From contig JADJPO010000001.1 in assembly GCA_016713225.1 (NCBI GenBank), positions 744,001 through 808,000 on the forward strand: a stretch of DNA of 64,000 nt, given 5' to 3'. Positions 44,002-53,177 of the stretch are shown here, in pieces. The notes under the pieces were generated by a model that did no database searches, had not been told where the DNA came from, and saw only the letters and a program-made list of their open reading frames with translations. A program made the position numbers and the translations under genes. Each line of letters starts with the position of its first letter. Position 1 is the first letter of the stretch. Source of the DNA: Kineosporiaceae bacterium (GTDB lineage Bacteria; Actinomycetota; Actinomycetes; Actinomycetales; Kineosporiaceae).

Positions 44002-44047
44002 TCCGGTCACGGAGGACCAGGCATGCGTGTACGCCTGCCTGGTGACG

Positions 44048-44278
44048 TCAGCGGCTGCTGCCGGCCGTCCATCCCCCGTACCCGTCGTCGTCGGCGTCGT
44101 CGTCATCCTCGTCGGAGTACTCGTCCTCGAGGAGGTCGTCTTCGTCGCCGGCAACCGGTGCGTGGTCGTTCGAGCCCGAGAGCTCTCGCTGGAGGGCCGT
44201 GTAGTCGGTGTTCGGGCTGAAGTACTTCAGCTGCCGAGCCACCTTCGTCTGCTTGGCCTTCTGACGGCCGCGCCCCAT
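44048..44278 (-). CDS. DUF3073 protein
   Basis: Small actinobacterial protein of 76 aa. The start MGRGRQKAKQTKVARQLKY is the family signature; the tail is acidic (EDDLLEDEYSDEDDDDADDD). ATG 44278 chosen over a longer frame because it gives the family start and has GAGGGGG upstream. Function unknown; a nucleic-acid binding role is suggested only by its basic head. Converges on purM and diverges from bldC. Confidence 0.92.
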   Translation of the reverse strand: MGRGRQKAKQTKVARQLKYFSPNTDYTALQRELSGSNDHAPVAGDEDDLLEDEYSDEDDDDADDDGYGGWTAGSSR

Positions 44279-44831
44279 GGCGTCGACCCCCTCATGCATC
44301 GATCCGGGGCAGGCGCCCATGGCGGGGCCCCGGATGTTGGTCGTCAGTATGTCGTGCCCGTAACCGTACATCGTTGCCGCGCCGCTGGCATCCCGGCTGG
44401 TAGGAGTCACACGAGTTGTCCGTGGTGACCCGGCGAGGCGGTGTCGGGGCCGTCCCTGCGACCCCCGGACGGCCCGCGATGGCGGTGTGACCGCACGGAT
44501 GAGCGCCCGATGACGGATCGGCCCATCCCGCGGTCCCCCGAAGAGGGGAAATTGGTCGCCAAAGCCGCAGATCGTCCGGAAACGTCGGCCCCGCCGCTAG
44601 CATCGGGTTTGCGTTGGAAACGTTGTTCAAGCAGTTGAGCGGTTGGTGCCCGGGCGGTGATCCGGTGGCCGGATCCACGACGTTCAGCGGTGTGACAACT
44701 ACCCCAAGTGCTCCAAATGGGCGGTCCTGCCGCCTGAACGGCCGATATCCGGCGGAATGGCTCCGCTTCGCCCGCAGCACACGGCACCATGTAGGTAATC
44801 GGGGGTTCCCGCCCCGTTCCTGGAGGATCAC
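44279..44831. other. Divergent control region of DUF3073 and bldC
   Basis: 553 bp with no supported gene. Long leaders are usual upstream of bldC. AT-richer patches such as GGGGAAATTGG (44544-44554) and GCGTTGGAAACGTTGTTCAA (44610-44629) are the most promoter-like parts, but no -35/-10 pair is convincing. Confidence 0.4.
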
Positions 44832-45041
44832 ATGACCACCCGTTCGCCCGACGCCGAGCCGCTGCTCACGCCGGCCGAGGTTGCCGCCCTCTTCCGTGTC
44901 GACCCCAAGACGGTCACCCGGTGGGCCAAGGCCGGCAAGCTCTCCTCGATCCGTACCCTCGGCGGACACCGCCGCTATCGCGAGTCCGAGGTTCGAGCAC
45001 TGCTCGCGGGGATCCCCCAGCAGCGCGTCGACGAGTCCTGA
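44832..45041 (+). CDS. bldC: BldC-family MerR-like developmental regulator
   Basis: DNA-binding protein of 69 aa with one winged helix: LLTPAEVAALFRVDPKTVTRWAKAGKL then SSIRTLGGHRRYRESEV. It matches Streptomyces BldC, which binds direct repeats cooperatively and holds back differentiation. Strong GGAGG before the ATG. No effector domain, as in the family. A strong hairpin follows 34 bp after the stop. Normally present in all actinomycetes with complex or motile life cycles. Confidence 0.95.
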   Translation: MTTRSPDAEPLLTPAEVAALFRVDPKTVTRWAKAGKLSSIRTLGGHRRYRESEVRALLAGIPQQRVDES

Positions 45042-45075
45042 CACCGTCGGGGCAACCGGCCAGGATGCCCCGGCA

Positions 45076-45125
45076 GCACAGTTGCCGTTCACCGGGAGGA
45101 CACCCTCGGTGAACGGCAACTGTGC
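45076..45125. terminator. Perfect 19-bp stem hairpin after bldC
   Basis: GCACAGTTGCCGTTCACCG (45076-45094) and its exact reverse complement (45107-45125) flank a 12-nt loop. No U-tract. Being symmetrical it could stop transcription from either side. It lies 83 bp before the next gene. Confidence 0.8.
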
Positions 45126-45208
45126 GTCTGGCGATTGTCTGCACCAGCCCGACACGCGTCAGGGCCGTCGACCTTGACCCGGCCCGGGCGGGCTGGCCCA
45201 ATGTCCGC

Positions 45209-47041
45209 GTGAAGGAGTTCGTGTACTTCCTCGGCGGGCAACCCCCCTACGACAGCCTCGACCTCGACGATCTGGAGCGCCTCGCGGACTCCGTCGAGGC
45301 CGAGTACTTCCCCGCGGGCGCCGAGGTGGTCACCGAGGGCCAGGACCCGCTGCAGCATCTCTGGGTGGTGCGAACCGGGTCGGTCGAGGTGCTCGACCAC
45401 GGTCGGGTGATCGACCAGTTGCACGCCGGGGACACCTTCGGGCAGGTGTCGTTGTTCAGCGGCGAGCCGCCGAGACTGACCGTGCGGGCACTCGACGACT
45501 GCCTGGTCTACCGCCTGAACGACCCCCGGTCGGTGGTCTCGCGCCCCGAGCGGCTGCGCTTCGCCGCATATGGGTCGTTGGTGCAGCGCGGCCGGGTGTC
45601 CGCCAGCCCCACCGGGCTGCGTGACCGAGCGTTGGTGCCGGTCAGCACCTTCGGTCGCCCCCTGGTGCGCTGCGCGGCGTCCGAGACGGTGGCCGAGGTC
45701 GCGGCCCGGATCGAGAAGGAACGGCAGTCGTGTGCCGTGATCACCTTCCCGGACGGGTTCGGCATCGTCACCGATGCCGACTTCCGCAAGAAGGTCGGCA
45801 CCGGACAGGTGCCACCAGAGGCCGAGATCGGCGTCCTGGCCACCCGACCCGCGCTGAGCGTCCCCGAGGACACCCCGCTGGCCACCGCCTTCCTCGAGAT
45901 GGTCGAGCGTGGCGTCCATCACCTGCTGCTCACCGATGGCGCGGATCTGCCCACGGCCGTCGTCCGGGTCGTCGACCTCGCCTCGGCCGAGGTGCGTGAT
46001 CCCCTGGTGGTTCGCGCGGCGATCGACTCCGCGGCCTCCTTGGCCGACTTGGCCCAGGCGGTCTCGCTGCTTCCCGGAACCGCGGTGGAGCTGTTCGACG
46101 CTGCCGTGCCACCGGTTCGCATCGGTGGGCTGCTGTCGGCGGTGCTCGACTCGGTGCTGCGCCGGCTGCTGATCCTGAGCCCGATGAACCTGGACGTGCG
46201 GACCTCCTGGATCGTGCTCGGCTCTCTGGCCCGCCGCGAGGTGTTGCCGACCTCGGACGTCGACACCGCCCTGGTGTGGGCCGACCCACCCGAGGGCACG
46301 GGAGACATCGCTGCTCAGGTGCGCCAGGCGGCGTCCGGGGTGTTGGACGATCTGGAGAAGACCGGCCTACGGCGCTGTGCGGACGGCGCCAACGCCGACA
46401 ACGCGCGCTTCTCGCGGTCGCTGACAGGTTGGCGCGAAGCGACCGTGGGGTGGTTGCGCGATGCCGGGCAGGACAGCGCCCTGCTGCTGTCGACCATGCT
46501 GGCCGACAGCCGCCCGATCAGTTCGACCGACCTCGGCCTGCAGGTCACCGACACGCTCATGGCGACCGGGCGCACCCCGCAGTTCCTGCGCATGCTGCTG
46601 GAGTACACCCTGTCCTCGCGCCCTCCGACGGGCTTCGTGCGCGACTTCGTCGTGGAGCACTCCGGTGAGCACCGGGGACAGCTCAATCTCAAGCGTGGTG
46701 GGCTGCGCCCGGTCACCTCGCTGGGCCGCTGGGTCGCCGTGGTCTCGGGCGACGTCCGCGGGTCGACGCCGGAGCGGTTGCGCCGCGCAGCCGAGGCCAA
46801 GCTGCTGAGCGTGGACGAGAGCGAGACCCTGATCGGGGCGCACGAGCAGATCTACGGGCTGCTGCTCGAGATGGAGGTCGAGTCGTTGCGCGCCGGCACA
46901 CCGGTGTCGACCTACATCGCGCCCGGAACGCTGGACTCGCTGACCCGACGCCACCTGCGGGAGTCGTTCCGCGCCATCGCGGGGGTCCAGAACCGACTGG
47001 AGTCGAACTGGCAGGGCCAGCTGCCCGGAATGACGACATGA
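45209..47041 (+). CDS. cNMP-binding / CBS / DUF294 nucleotidyltransferase-like protein
   Basis: Protein of 610 aa in four parts: cyclic-nucleotide-binding-like domain at about 15-115 (VVTEGQDPLQHLWVVRTGSVEVL, GDTFGQVSLFSG), CBS pair at about 150-270, DUF294 nucleotidyltransferase at about 300-430 with GSLARREVLPTSDVDTAL (residues 338-355), and DUF294 C-terminal helical domain at about 460-600. This set is known for proteins of GlnD-like type of unproven activity, often next to a DnaQ-like exonuclease, as here. GTG 45209 lacks a clear ribosome site, so the start is uncertain; the frame is open to 45122, inside the hairpin. Confidence 0.85.
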   Translation: MKEFVYFLGGQPPYDSLDLDDLERLADSVEAEYFPAGAEVVTEGQDPLQHLWVVRTGSVEVLDHGRVIDQLHAGDTFGQVSLFSGEPPRLTVRALDDCLVYRLNDPRSVVSRPERLRFAAYGSLVQRGRVSASPTGLRDRALVPVSTFGRPLVRCAASETVAEVAARIEKERQSCAVITFPDGFGIVTDADFRKKVGTGQVPPEAEIGVLATRPALSVPEDTPLATAFLEMVERGVHHLLLTDGADLPTAVVRVVDLASAEVRDPLVVRAAIDSAASLADLAQAVSLLPGTAVELFDAAVPPVRIGGLLSAVLDSVLRRLLILSPMNLDVRTSWIVLGSLARREVLPTSDVDTALVWADPPEGTGDIAAQVRQAASGVLDDLEKTGLRRCADGANADNARFSRSLTGWREATVGWLRDAGQDSALLLSTMLADSRPISSTDLGLQVTDTLMATGRTPQFLRMLLEYTLSSRPPTGFVRDFVVEHSGEHRGQLNLKRGGLRPVTSLGRWVAVVSGDVRGSTPERLRRAAEAKLLSVDESETLIGAHEQIYGLLLEMEVESLRAGTPVSTYIAPGTLDSLTRRHLRESFRAIAGVQNRLESNWQGQLPGMTT

Positions 47042-47090
47042 CCCCTCCCGCCAGGGACGGCGTCGCCGCGTCGCTGTCGGGGGGTGTGCC

Positions 47091-47756
47091 GTGGGGATGC
47101 TGAGCCGATTCGCGCGTCGTCCGGCCGTCGCGACGGTTCCCGGCTGGGACAGCCTCGAACGGCCCTGGCGTGAGGCGGAGTTCTGCGTCGTCGACCTGGA
47201 GGCCACGGGCCTGGACCTGCGTCAGGACGAGATCGTCTCCTACGGCGCGGTGATCGTCCGTGCCGGGCGGATCGTGGCGAACAGCTGCCGCTACGGATTG
47301 GTCAAGCCCACCCGGCCGGTCAGCGAGGGCGCCCTGATCGTGCATGCCCTGAGCGCCGCCGAGCTGGTCGATGCCCCGCCGCTGTCCGCCTGCGCCGAGG
47401 TGCTCGCCGAGCTGATGCAGGGCCGGGCTCTGGTGGCTCACGCCGCCTGGGTCGAACGGGCCTTTCTGAAACGGGCGTTCGCGACCCGGGGGCTGCGCCT
47501 GGACGGTCCGATCGTGGACACGGCGGCCCTGGCCCGCGAGCTCTACCTGGCACCGAGGGCACCCGGCAGCACCGAGCCGAGCCTGGAGCGGCTGGCCGTG
47601 GATCTCGGTCTGCCGGTGCACCCGCCTCACCATGCCCTCGGTGATGCCTTGACCACCGCCCAGTTGTTGTTGGCGTTCGCGACCAAGCTCGAGGCCCAGG
47701 GACCGCAAACCGTCCGGTCGCTGACCGAGATCAGTCGGCGGCGGGTGCTGCACTGA
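47091..47756 (+). CDS. DnaQ-like 3'-5' exonuclease
   Basis: DEDDh exonuclease of 221 aa: D35/E37 in CVVDLEATGLDLRQDEIVS, the middle Asp in HAAWVERAFLKRAF/GPIVDTAALAR, and the HHALGDALTTAQLLL end with His and Asp. It lies 49 bp after the DUF294 gene. This pairing recurs in many bacteria next to acetate permease genes, which are absent here. The role could be RNA or nucleotide turnover; not a replication proofreading subunit by context. GTG 47091 or ATG 47097 could start it. Confidence 0.87.
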   Translation: MGMLSRFARRPAVATVPGWDSLERPWREAEFCVVDLEATGLDLRQDEIVSYGAVIVRAGRIVANSCRYGLVKPTRPVSEGALIVHALSAAELVDAPPLSACAEVLAELMQGRALVAHAAWVERAFLKRAFATRGLRLDGPIVDTAALARELYLAPRAPGSTEPSLERLAVDLGLPVHPPHHALGDALTTAQLLLAFATKLEAQGPQTVRSLTEISRRRVLH

Positions 47757-47828
47757 ATCATCGCCGGTGGTCGCCGGTCGTCGTCGGGGTGGCGAGGGGT
47801 TGCGCCGGGCCACCGGACGGGTGACACG

Positions 47829-48620
47829 ATGCCCGTCATGCAGCTCGACAGTTTGCTCGCCCGCCCCGATACTCCGGTCGCGGTCGTGGCTGGGGGTGGT
47901 TCGGGGCTCGGCGAGGCGACGACGCGGGCACTGCACCGGTCCGGGTTCGCCGTGGTCGTGCTCGACCTCGTCGGCTCGGCGGCCGCCGCGGTGGCCGCCG
48001 ACCTGGGGGAGCGGGCCGCCTTCGTGCCCGGCGATGTGACCCGCCCGGACGACGTCACCGCGGCCCTGGACGCCGCCGCAGGCCTCGGCACGCTGCGGGT
48101 CACGGTCAACTGTGCCGGGATCGCCCCACCGATGCGCATCCTGGGCCGCCGAGGGGTGCACTCGCTGGAGGTGTTCAGCCAGGTGGTGACCGTCAATCTG
48201 ATCGGGACGTTCAACCTGCTGCGCCTGGCGGCCGAACGGATCGCCACCGCCGAACCCCTGGACGGCGAGCGTGGCGTGATCGTCAACACCGCCTCGGTGG
48301 CGGCCTTCGACGGCCAGATCGGACAGGCGGCCTATGCGGCGTCCAAGGGGGGCGTCGTCGGACTGACCCTGCCGGCGGCCCGTGACCTGGCGCCCTCGCT
48401 GATCCGGGTGGTCACCATCGCGCCGGGAACCTTCGACACCCCGATGGTGGCGGGGCTGCCCGAGGACGCCAGGGCCTCACTCGGGCACCAGACCCCGCAC
48501 CCGGCGCGGCTGGGCCGGCCGTCCGAGTTCGCCGACCTGGTGGTGCACGTGGTGTCCAACGCGATGATCAACGGTGAGGTGATCAGGCTGGACGGCGCGC
48601 TGCGGCTGGCGCCCCGCTGA
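47829..48620 (+). CDS. Short-chain dehydrogenase (3-hydroxyacyl-CoA dehydrogenase type 2-like)
   Basis: Classical SDR of 263 aa: VAVVAGGGSGLGEATTRAL, NCAGIAPP, the Ser in NTASVAAFDGQIGQ, and YAASKGG with Tyr/Lys. The pattern GQIGQAAYAASKGGVVGLTLPAARDLA is that of HSD17B10/FadB2-like enzymes oxidising 3-hydroxyacyl-CoA. Start region MPVMQLDSLL allows two ATGs with weak ribosome sites. Single gene. Confidence 0.85.
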   Translation: MPVMQLDSLLARPDTPVAVVAGGGSGLGEATTRALHRSGFAVVVLDLVGSAAAAVAADLGERAAFVPGDVTRPDDVTAALDAAAGLGTLRVTVNCAGIAPPMRILGRRGVHSLEVFSQVVTVNLIGTFNLLRLAAERIATAEPLDGERGVIVNTASVAAFDGQIGQAAYAASKGGVVGLTLPAARDLAPSLIRVVTIAPGTFDTPMVAGLPEDARASLGHQTPHPARLGRPSEFADLVVHVVSNAMINGEVIRLDGALRLAPR

Positions 48621-48716
48621 GCCTGCGATCGCCGCAGTTCGCATCAAGGTGCTCGGCCCGACGTCCGAGGAGATAGCGACACGGTCCACCTGTCGTCTCG
48701 TCTGGAGTTGTGCCGC

Positions 48717-50282
48717 ATGAGGGTCACCGTTGCCCGTCGCCTGACTGCCGCCGCCCTGATCGGGATCGGAGCCATCACCCTGGTCGGTGGCATCGCTCTC
48801 TACGGAGGGCAGCGACAGTCCCAGACCGCTCAGACCATGGCCAGGGTCAGCGCAGGGATGTCACGTCAGTGGAACGCCGACATGATGCACGACGGCATCC
48901 GGGCCGACGTGATGTCCGCGCTCTACGCGACCAGCCCAGCAGAGCGCACGAGTCTGGACGTCGAGGGTGTGGGCGAGAAGGCCACGGACATGGTGGCGCA
49001 CCTCCGGGCCGCTGCGGCTGCCGCCCCGGCCCCGTTGCAGGCCGAGTACGCCGACGCGTTGCCCGCGGTGCAGCAGTACGGCGAGCTCGCCACCCAACTC
49101 GTCTCGCTCGCCGGGCGTGACCGCGCCGCGGCACAGCGGCGGCTACCGGTGTTCCTGCAGCAGTTCGACGCCCTCGAGGAGTCGCTGGGGCGCATCGACG
49201 AGGACATGCTCGCCGCCGTCGAGGATCAGCAGCGGCAGATGCTGTCCACCGCCCGCACGGCGCGCTGGCTCACGCTGGGGATCGGTGGCGGGACGATCGC
49301 CGTCCTGGCGGTGTTCAGTTGGATCCTCGGCCGCACCATCGTGACCTCGGTGCGACGGGTCGAGAGCGCCCTGCTCCAGGTGGCCGAGGGCGATCTGACG
49401 GTGCGGGTGCCGGTGACGACCCGGGACGAACTGGGCACCATGTCCCGCGCGGTGAACGTGGCCCTGGAACGGATCGGCGAGACCATCACGGACGCCGGAG
49501 CGGCCGCCGCGGCACTGGCCACCGAGTGTTCGGGGTTGAACCAGCTCTCGACCAGCCTCGGCAGGGCTGCTTCCATGACGGCGGGGCAGACCCATGAGGC
49601 CAGCAACTCGGTTCGTGACGTGAGCGATCACGTCCGGGCGATGTCGGAGGCCACCGAGCAGATGGAGGCCGCGATCGGCGAGATCGCCGGCCAGACGGCG
49701 ACGGCGTCCACCGTGGCTGCCGAGGCGGCACGTGGGGCCTCGGCCACTCGAGCCACGGTCGTCGAACTGAACCGGGCCAGCGAGGAGATCGGTGAGATCG
49801 TGCAGGCGATCACGGCGATCGCCGAGCAGACGAACCTGCTGGCGTTGAACGCCACCATCGAAGCGGCGCGTGCCGGCGAGGCCGGCAAGGGGTTCGCGGT
49901 CGTCGCCACCGAGGTCAAGGAACTCGCGCAGGAGACCGGCCGGGCCACCCAGGACATCACCGACAAGATCAGCACCATCCAGTCGATCACCGCTGCCGCG
50001 GCCGAGTCGATCGCCGACATCACCGCGGTGATCGACCGGATCAACGAGAACACCGGCATGATCGCTGCCGCGGTGGAGCAGCAATCGGCCACCACCTCCG
50101 AGATCAACCGCAACGTCAGCGAGGTCTCGCGCGGCGCCGACCGGATCAACGCCAGCATGCACGACATCGCGGGATCGACGGGGGAAACCTCCCGCGGCGC
50201 CGACGAGACCGAGCGGGTGGCGGTCGCGCTGTCGGCGGTGGCTGTTCAGGTCAACGCGCAGATCCGCCGGTTCACGGTCTGA
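48717..50282 (+). CDS. Methyl-accepting chemotaxis protein
   Basis: Receptor of 521 aa: membrane helix about 8-28, an outside helical-bundle sensor about 30-180, second helix about 185-207 (WLTLGIGGGTIAVLAVFSWIL), HAMP about 208-262, and the signalling hairpin with IAEQTNLLALNATIEAARAGEAGKGFAVVA. No C-terminal pentapeptide for CheR docking was seen. Suggests flagellar motility; no other che or fla gene lies in the window. ATG chosen with GGAG about 10 nt upstream. Confidence 0.95.
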   Translation: MRVTVARRLTAAALIGIGAITLVGGIALYGGQRQSQTAQTMARVSAGMSRQWNADMMHDGIRADVMSALYATSPAERTSLDVEGVGEKATDMVAHLRAAAAAAPAPLQAEYADALPAVQQYGELATQLVSLAGRDRAAAQRRLPVFLQQFDALEESLGRIDEDMLAAVEDQQRQMLSTARTARWLTLGIGGGTIAVLAVFSWILGRTIVTSVRRVESALLQVAEGDLTVRVPVTTRDELGTMSRAVNVALERIGETITDAGAAAAALATECSGLNQLSTSLGRAASMTAGQTHEASNSVRDVSDHVRAMSEATEQMEAAIGEIAGQTATASTVAAEAARGASATRATVVELNRASEEIGEIVQAITAIAEQTNLLALNATIEAARAGEAGKGFAVVATEVKELAQETGRATQDITDKISTIQSITAAAAESIADITAVIDRINENTGMIAAAVEQQSATTSEINRNVSEVSRGADRINASMHDIAGSTGETSRGADETERVAVALSAVAVQVNAQIRRFTV

Positions 50283-50341
50283 TCTGCTCGCACTCGGGGT
50301 GGCTGGTCGGTGGGCTGGTCGGGTGGCCGGTCGGGTGGCCG

Positions 50342-51142
50342 TCAGTGGTTCTCGTCGAGCATCCGTCCCAGGAAGGCCCTTGTGCGGTCGTGGCGCGGAT
50401 TGCTGATCACCTGGGCGGGGGGTCCCTTCTCGACCACCACACCGTCCGCCATGAACACCACCTCGTCGGCGACGTCCCGGGCGAAGCTCATCTCGTGGGT
50501 CACCACGATCATGGTCATGCCGTCGACGGCGAGCTCGCGCATCACGGCGAGCACCTCACCGACCAGCTCCGGGTCCAGCGCCGAGGTGGGCTCGTCGAAC
50601 AGCATCAGCTTGGGCCGCATGGCCAGCGCCCGGGCGATCGCCACCCGCTGTTGCTGTCCGCCGGACAGCTGCCCCGGGTAGGCGGCGGGCTTGTCCTGCA
50701 GCCCGACACGTTCCAGCAGCTTCAGAGCGCGCTCGCGCACTTCACCGGCCGGTTCCCGTTTGACCTGGATCGGCGCCTCCATCACGTTCTCCAGCGCCGT
50801 CTTGTGCGGGAACAGGTTGAACCGCTGGAACACCATGCCGATGTCGCGCCGCTGCGCGGCGATCTGCTTGTCGGTCAACCGGTGCAGCCGGCCGCCCTGA
50901 TCCCGGTAGCCCATCAGCTCGCCGTCCACCCAGATCCGGCCGCCGTCGATGGTCTCGAGCTGGTTGATGCAGCGCAGGAAGGTGGTCTTGCCCGACCCCG
51001 ACGGGCCGAGCAGGCAGACCACCTGGCCGGCGCTGACGTCCATGTCGATGCCCTGGAGCACCTTGGTGCCGTGAAAGGCCTTGGTGACGTTGACCGCGTG
51101 CACCAGCGGCATGCCGGACGAGGTGGGTTCCACTGCCGTCAT
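50342..51142 (-). CDS. Polar amino-acid ABC transporter ATP-binding protein
   Basis: GlnQ/HisP-type ATPase of 266 aa: Walker A GPSGSGKTT, signature LSGGQQQRVAIARALAM, Walker B LMLFDEPTSALDPE, switch His in VVTHEMSFARDVADE. Energises import together with the permease, whose stop overlaps this start by one base (TGATG). Last gene of the three-gene unit. Confidence 0.95.
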   Translation of the reverse strand: MTAVEPTSSGMPLVHAVNVTKAFHGTKVLQGIDMDVSAGQVVCLLGPSGSGKTTFLRCINQLETIDGGRIWVDGELMGYRDQGGRLHRLTDKQIAAQRRDIGMVFQRFNLFPHKTALENVMEAPIQVKREPAGEVRERALKLLERVGLQDKPAAYPGQLSGGQQQRVAIARALAMRPKLMLFDEPTSALDPELVGEVLAVMRELAVDGMTMIVVTHEMSFARDVADEVVFMADGVVVEKGPPAQVISNPRHDRTRAFLGRMLDENH

Positions 51143-52092
51143 CAGGCACCTCCCATACCCGCGCCGCGGGCGAAGCGGGGGTTCTTGGGTTTGGCCTCAC
51201 CGAACCCGCGACCGAAGTAGCGCTCGAGGTAGGTCTGTACCACCATCAGCAGCGAGCAGATGATCAGATACCACAGCGTGGCCGCCACCAGGGCAGGCAT
51301 GATCTTGAAGGCCCGCTGGCCGAATTGATAGGCCTGGTAGTAGAGCTCGACGATCACCGGGACGGCCACCAGCAGCGAGGTGTCCTTGACCATGGCGATG
51401 GTCTCGTTGCCGGTCGGTGGCACGATCACCCGCATCGCCTGGGGCAGCACGATGCGGCGCATGGTGCGATTGGTGCTCATGCCCAGCGCCTGGGCCGCTT
51501 CGCGCTGGCCCGGGTCGACCGACAGGATGCCTGCGCGCGCGATCTCGGCCATGTAGGCGGCCTCGGACAGGCCCAGGCCGAGGATGCCGACCCAGATCGT
51601 GCTCGAGATCCGGTTCCAGTCCAGCCCGAAGAAGGTCATGTCCCAGCCCAGGCCGAGTGCGGCCGAGATCTGTTGCCCGAACGGGATGCCGATGCGGATC
51701 TCGGGGTAGAGGAAGGCGACCCCGACGCCGAGGATCACCAGCAGGACGTAGCGCGGCATGGCCCGGAAGAACCAGGTGTAGACGAAGGACACCCCCCGCA
51801 GCACCGGGTTGTCGGACAGCCGCATGATGGCGATCACGACACCGAGTCCGACCCCCAGCAGCATCGAGCCGACGGTGCCCACGATCGTGCCCAGCCACAG
51901 GCCGTTGATCACCGGTCGCTGCTGCATGATCTGGAAGGCGAACGGGAAGTCCCACCGCGGGTTGGTCACCACCGAGTTGATCATCATGGCGACCAGGACG
52001 GCGATCCCGGCGATCGCCACCCAGCGACCCGGGTGCCGGACCGGCCGGGCGTCGATGACGCCCGGCCGATCGGTGTCGGTCATCGAGGTCAC
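51142..52092 (-). CDS. Polar amino-acid ABC transporter permease
   Basis: Membrane protein of 316 aa with about six helices and the EAA loop (EAAQALGMSTNRTMRRIVLPQAMRVIVPP) that docks the ATPase. An unusually long outside segment follows the first helix (NPRWDFPFAFQIMQQRPVI). GTG 52092 is preferred since it makes the common GTGA overlap with the binding-protein stop and AAGG precedes it; ATG 52083 would drop three residues. One permease may work as a homodimer. Confidence 0.93.
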   Translation of the reverse strand: MTSMTDTDRPGVIDARPVRHPGRWVAIAGIAVLVAMMINSVVTNPRWDFPFAFQIMQQRPVINGLWLGTIVGTVGSMLLGVGLGVVIAIMRLSDNPVLRGVSFVYTWFFRAMPRYVLLVILGVGVAFLYPEIRIGIPFGQQISAALGLGWDMTFFGLDWNRISSTIWVGILGLGLSEAAYMAEIARAGILSVDPGQREAAQALGMSTNRTMRRIVLPQAMRVIVPPTGNETIAMVKDTSLLVAVPVIVELYYQAYQFGQRAFKIMPALVAATLWYLIICSLLMVVQTYLERYFGRGFGEAKPKNPRFARGAGMGGA

Positions 52093-52997
52093 GGGTTGAC
52101 CTTGAAGTCCGTGATCGCTCCCGACTCGTTGCCCCAGGTGGCCAGTGCCTGCTTGTAGTTGCCCGCGGCGTCCAGCGCCTTCAGCGCGTCGGCGATGGCC
52201 TGCGCGAAGTCGGTCTGCTTCTTGTCGATCACGAAGCCGTACGGGGCGGCGTCGTAGATGTCGCCGGCCGCCTCGAGCTGACCGCCGGTCTCCTTGGCGG
52301 CCCACAGGCCCACCGGGGAGTCGGCCAGCATGGCGTCGGCCTTGCCGGAGATGACCGAGGTGGTCACCTTGCCCTGGTCGGCGTCCACGATCGGGTTGAT
52401 CGCCGGCTTGCCCGCCGCGACGCATGCCTTGCTCTTGGCCGGCAGGTCCTCGTCGGCCTGCACCGTGCCGGTCTGCACGCCGATGTTCAGGCCGCAGGCG
52501 TTGTTCGGGTCGACCTTCTTCGGGTTGCCCTTGGGCACGATCCACTGGGTGCCGGCATTGAAGTAGCTCACCATGTTGACCTGCTGCTTGCGCTTGTCGT
52601 TGATGGTGAAGCTCGAGACGCCGACGTCGTACTTTCCGCTGCTCACCCCGAGGATGATCGAGTCGAACTTGGCCGGCACCCACTCCACGGTGACGCCCAG
52701 CTTCTGAGCCACGGCGTTGAAGATGTCGACGTCCATGCCCTTGACCGTCTTGCCATCGGTGTCCAGGAACTCGTTCGGGGCGTAGGTCGCGTCGGTCCCC
52801 ACGACGATCTTGCCCGCGGTCTTGATCTTCTCCGGCAGCCTGGCGGCCAGGGCGTCGTCCTTGCCGGCGGCGGACGGTGAGGCGGCCGCGCTGGCGGAGG
52901 TGGACGGCTGCGACAGCGAGTCGGAGCCGCAGGCGGTCAGACCGGTCGTGGCGGTCAGCCCGGCCAGCAGGAGAAGGGGAAGGGTGCGACGACGCAT
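52089..52997 (-). CDS. Polar amino-acid ABC transporter substrate-binding lipoprotein
   Basis: Family 3 solute-binding protein of 302 aa. Lipoprotein signal RRRTLPLLLLAGLTATTGLTAC with lipid Cys about 23, a Ser/Ala-rich spacer, then KIVVGTDATYAPNEFLDTDGK, GMDVDIFNAVAQKLG, DVGVSSFTINDKRKQQVNM and ADAMLADSPVG. The ligand is a polar or acidic amino acid, not resolved. ATG with GGAG 8 nt upstream; first gene of the unit. Confidence 0.93.
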   Translation of the reverse strand: MRRRTLPLLLLAGLTATTGLTACGSDSLSQPSTSASAAASPSAAGKDDALAARLPEKIKTAGKIVVGTDATYAPNEFLDTDGKTVKGMDVDIFNAVAQKLGVTVEWVPAKFDSIILGVSSGKYDVGVSSFTINDKRKQQVNMVSYFNAGTQWIVPKGNPKKVDPNNACGLNIGVQTGTVQADEDLPAKSKACVAAGKPAINPIVDADQGKVTTSVISGKADAMLADSPVGLWAAKETGGQLEAAGDIYDAAPYGFVIDKKQTDFAQAIADALKALDAAGNYKQALATWGNESGAITDFKVNP

Positions 52998-53177
52998 CAG
53001 GCGCTCCAGCAGTGACGACAGATCCGGCGGCCGGGCCGGCGCGCCGGCGGATGTGCTCCGAGCCTGCCCCATGACGGCCCCGGGCGGCAGGTGGACGGGC
53101 CCTCGGAAATGAACCTGTGATCCCTGTGGGGAACGGAAACGATCGATCGGATGGGCGATCCGGTGACGAATGACGCC

